A stretch of 41,893 bases of DNA from Parasulfuritortus sp. (GTDB lineage Bacteria > Pseudomonadota > Gammaproteobacteria > Burkholderiales > Thiobacillaceae). The translations under genes were made by a program, and so were the position numbers. Positions within the stretch are counted from its first letter, which is position 1. Each line of letters starts with the position of its first letter. Below the pieces are notes generated by a model. That model was given only the letters and a program-made list of their open reading frames with translations, searched no databases and had not been told where the DNA came from. The stretch covers positions 67,137-109,029 of the forward strand of contig JARLJM010000160.1 in assembly GCA_031291185.1 (NCBI GenBank). The letters run 5' to 3'. Below, piece after piece: positions 40,360 to 41,893 of the stretch.

Positions 40360-40991
40360 TCGAGTCCGCCCGGATTGGCACGCAGTATCAATCGCGCGAA
40401 ATCCGCCGCGCCACCGGCACCTGTCTTTTCCATGATGTGCTGGCGATGAACATGCACGGTGTTTTCGCTGATCACCAGTTGTCGCCCGACTTCCTTGTTG
40501 GACAGGCCAAGTGCCAACAATCGCGCCACCTCCATTTCTCTAGCGGAGAGCTGGTCCAGCATCTGCTGTGCTTCCCGGCTACGTAGATGGGCGTTGTGAC
40601 GCTCCAGGCTTAGCCGAACCGCCCGCTCAACGGTATCCAAAAAATACTGTTCCCGGAACGGCTTTTGCAGAAAATCGATAGCGCCATCCTTCATGGCCTG
40701 AACTGCCAGATCCACATCGCCATGACCCGTCATGAAGATCACGGGATACGCAGAATGGACCGCTTTGAGGCGACGCTGCAACTCAATCCCGCTGATTCGC
40801 AACATGCGCACGTCCAGCACGATGCAGCCCCCCCCTGAGGGAAAGGACGGTGCTGCCATCAGAAATTCTTCGGCAGAGGCATGACCCACACTTTGCCAGC
40901 CGGAGGATTCAAGCAGGAACAGCAGTGAACGCCGAAAGGGTGCTTCGTCATCGACTACATGCACGACCGAGGATGAAAAATCGATGATCAT
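40356..40991 (-). CDS. FixJ-type response regulator (TtrR-like)
   Basis: A 211-residue two-domain regulator. The receiver domain (about 8-125) has Asp14/Asp15, phospho-acceptor Asp60 in GGCIVLDVRMLRISG, and FLQKPFRE with the switch Lys. The C-terminal LuxR-type helix-turn-helix (about 145-205; LSAREMEVARLLALGLSNKE, then VISENTVHVHRQHIMEKTGA) completes a FixJ/TtrR/TodT-like protein. Its start overlaps the kinase stop (ATGA), showing translational coupling. The adjacent TsdA-like cytochrome gene suggests that it governs metabolism of tetrathionate, thiosulfate or a similar compound; this is inferred from context. Confidence 0.9.
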   Translation of the reverse strand: MIIDFSSSVVHVVDDEAPFRRSLLFLLESSGWQSVGHASAEEFLMAAPSFPSGGGCIVLDVRMLRISGIELQRRLKAVHSAYPVIFMTGHGDVDLAVQAMKDGAIDFLQKPFREQYFLDTVERAVRLSLERHNAHLRSREAQQMLDQLSAREMEVARLLALGLSNKEVGRQLVISENTVHVHRQHIMEKTGAGGAADFARLILRANPGGLD

Positions 40992-41893
40992 TTTGTTTTT
41001 GGCTGTAACGCAGGGTTCTCAGTGTTGCACGGCAAAAAGAAACGGAACTCCATTCCAGGGCCCGGTACCGCTGCCTGTGCATGCAGTTGACCACCGTGCG
41101 CTTCAATGATGGTTTTGCAGATGGACAAACCAAGTCCCAAACCGTTGGGTTTGGTGGTAAAGAAAGGTTCGAACAGGTGCTCCTGCTGTTCAGGCGTCAG
41201 ACCGGGCCCGTGATCGCGCACCGTCACGCAGCAAAGGTCAGATTCGGTATTCAGACCTACCTCAATGGGCCGGTTTTCGCCTGCCATTTGCTGTGCGTCC
41301 CACGCGTTTTTGAACAAGTTGAGCAGCACCTGCTGAACCTGCAGCGTGTCTATCATCACACCACGTCTCTCACCAAGGCGGTCGTGAATAGCAAATTCAG
41401 GGGCTTGCGACAGCATGCTTCCCATCAGTCCAGTGGCCTCGCGCACCACATCGGCCATGTCCCGCGCTGAGCGCTCCCGAGCGCGCTTGCGGGCAAAACT
41501 CCGAATGCCATTCAGAATTCCTGCCGCACGTTCGGCTTCACTGGCAATTTCACCAGCTGCCTGTTCCAGAGCTTCGGCTGAAAGGTTGCCCCGTTCCTGC
41601 CTGCGCATCAGACTGCGAGCATAGTTGGCAATAGTGGCCAGTGGCTGGTTCAGTTCATGTGCCAGTCGACCAGCGAGTTCACCCAGGATAGACAGTCGGG
41701 ACAGATGTTCCATTTGCTGCTGGCTGTTGCGTAACTGCGCGTTGGCCTGCTGACGCTGCCGACGGTTGCGTATCAGAAACCCAATCATCCACAGGACCAC
41801 CAGGCTCATCCCAATAGCAGTGAGCACAAGGATCCATCGGTGATCTTCCCAAATCACGACCCATGGAACGCGCTCATCAAAAGGAGGCGTCCG
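40988..41893 (-). CDS. Sensor histidine kinase (TtrS-like), 5' part beyond the window
   Basis: The frame is open to the window edge (301 codons visible), so the gene begins outside. A GTG at 41857 exists, but the upstream residues (RTPPFDERVPWVVIWEDHRW) read as the end of a periplasmic domain leading into a transmembrane helix (WILVLTAIGMSLVVLWMIGF). Next are a linker coiled coil (RNRRQRQQANAQLRNSQQQM), the phospho-accepting His in AGRLAHELNQPLATIANYAR, and an ATPase domain (NLFKNAWDAQQM, DHGPGLTPEQ, GLGLGLSICKTIIEAHGGQL). This arrangement fits TtrS/FixL-type kinases; TtrS carries a periplasmic PhnD-like binding domain, which cannot be checked here. It pairs with the FixJ-type regulator. Confidence 0.88.
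   Translation of the reverse strand, partial: RTPPFDERVPWVVIWEDHRWILVLTAIGMSLVVLWMIGFLIRNRRQRQQANAQLRNSQQQMEHLSRLSILGELAGRLAHELNQPLATIANYARSLMRRQERGNLSAEALEQAAGEIASEAERAAGILNGIRSFARKRARERSARDMADVVREATGLMGSMLSQAPEFAIHDRLGERRGVMIDTLQVQQVLLNLFKNAWDAQQMAGENRPIEVGLNTESDLCCVTVRDHGPGLTPEQQEHLFEPFFTTKPNGLGLGLSICKTIIEAHGGQLHAQAAVPGPGMEFRFFLPCNTENPALQPKTK

Overview
The window looks like chromosome of a betaproteobacterium of the Comamonadaceae (Rhodoferax/Polaromonas-like). This is inferred from GC-rich coding with housekeeping proteins of Burkholderiales type (ArgS, LptB, RpoN, intracellular PHB depolymerase), and from about ten copies of a dispersed 45-65 bp repeat (core 'AGCTACT...AAGGGCTAGAGGCC') that I associate with this family. 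No rRNA, tRNA, CRISPR array, intact insertion sequence or prophage was seen.

Left part (1-21.7 kb), mostly core genome: a GtrA-like flippase fragment and GtrB-like glycosyltransferase; a PsiF-family protein with a clear terminator; argS, a SPOR-domain protein and a DsbA-type oxidoreductase; lptA-lptB-rpoN; an RlmL-like rRNA methyltransferase overlapping a PIN-domain nuclease gene; PHB depolymerase; a glutathione S-transferase-like protein; a cupin protein with a perfect FNR box upstream; a damaged amine/amino-acid locus (glutamine synthetase with a one-base frameshift, and a class III aminotransferase lacking roughly 75-85 internal residues); a UPF0149/SEC-C protein; glgC; an NTF2-like protein; a lipase-like hydrolase; and an Lrp-type regulator divergent from a methionine gamma-lyase.

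Middle part (21.7-32.6 kb), accessory-looking: looser gene packing, more AT-rich intergenic DNA and several unrecognised genes. It holds a Cache-PAS-GGDEF diguanylate cyclase, an MFS exporter, an SRPBCC protein followed by an ArsR-SRPBCC fusion under an inverted-repeat operator, one or two small unknown genes, and a secreted-protein/lipoprotein pair divergent from a LuxR-type regulator. The secreted-protein gene is interrupted by a 73-bp insertion that contains a 38-bp direct repeat.

Right part (32.6-41.9 kb), signalling and redox: a DUF2164 protein; a DedA-PAP2-LssY membrane protein; a CopK-like periplasmic protein; a QseBC-like two-component system converging on a cytochrome b561/PepSY pair; and a TsdA-like diheme cytochrome c next to a FixJ-type response regulator and a sensor kinase cut by the window edge. 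I infer that this last set is a TtrSR-like module sensing tetrathionate or a related compound and controlling the cytochrome. Three evenly spaced GATTAG half-sites lie between the cytochrome and regulator genes.
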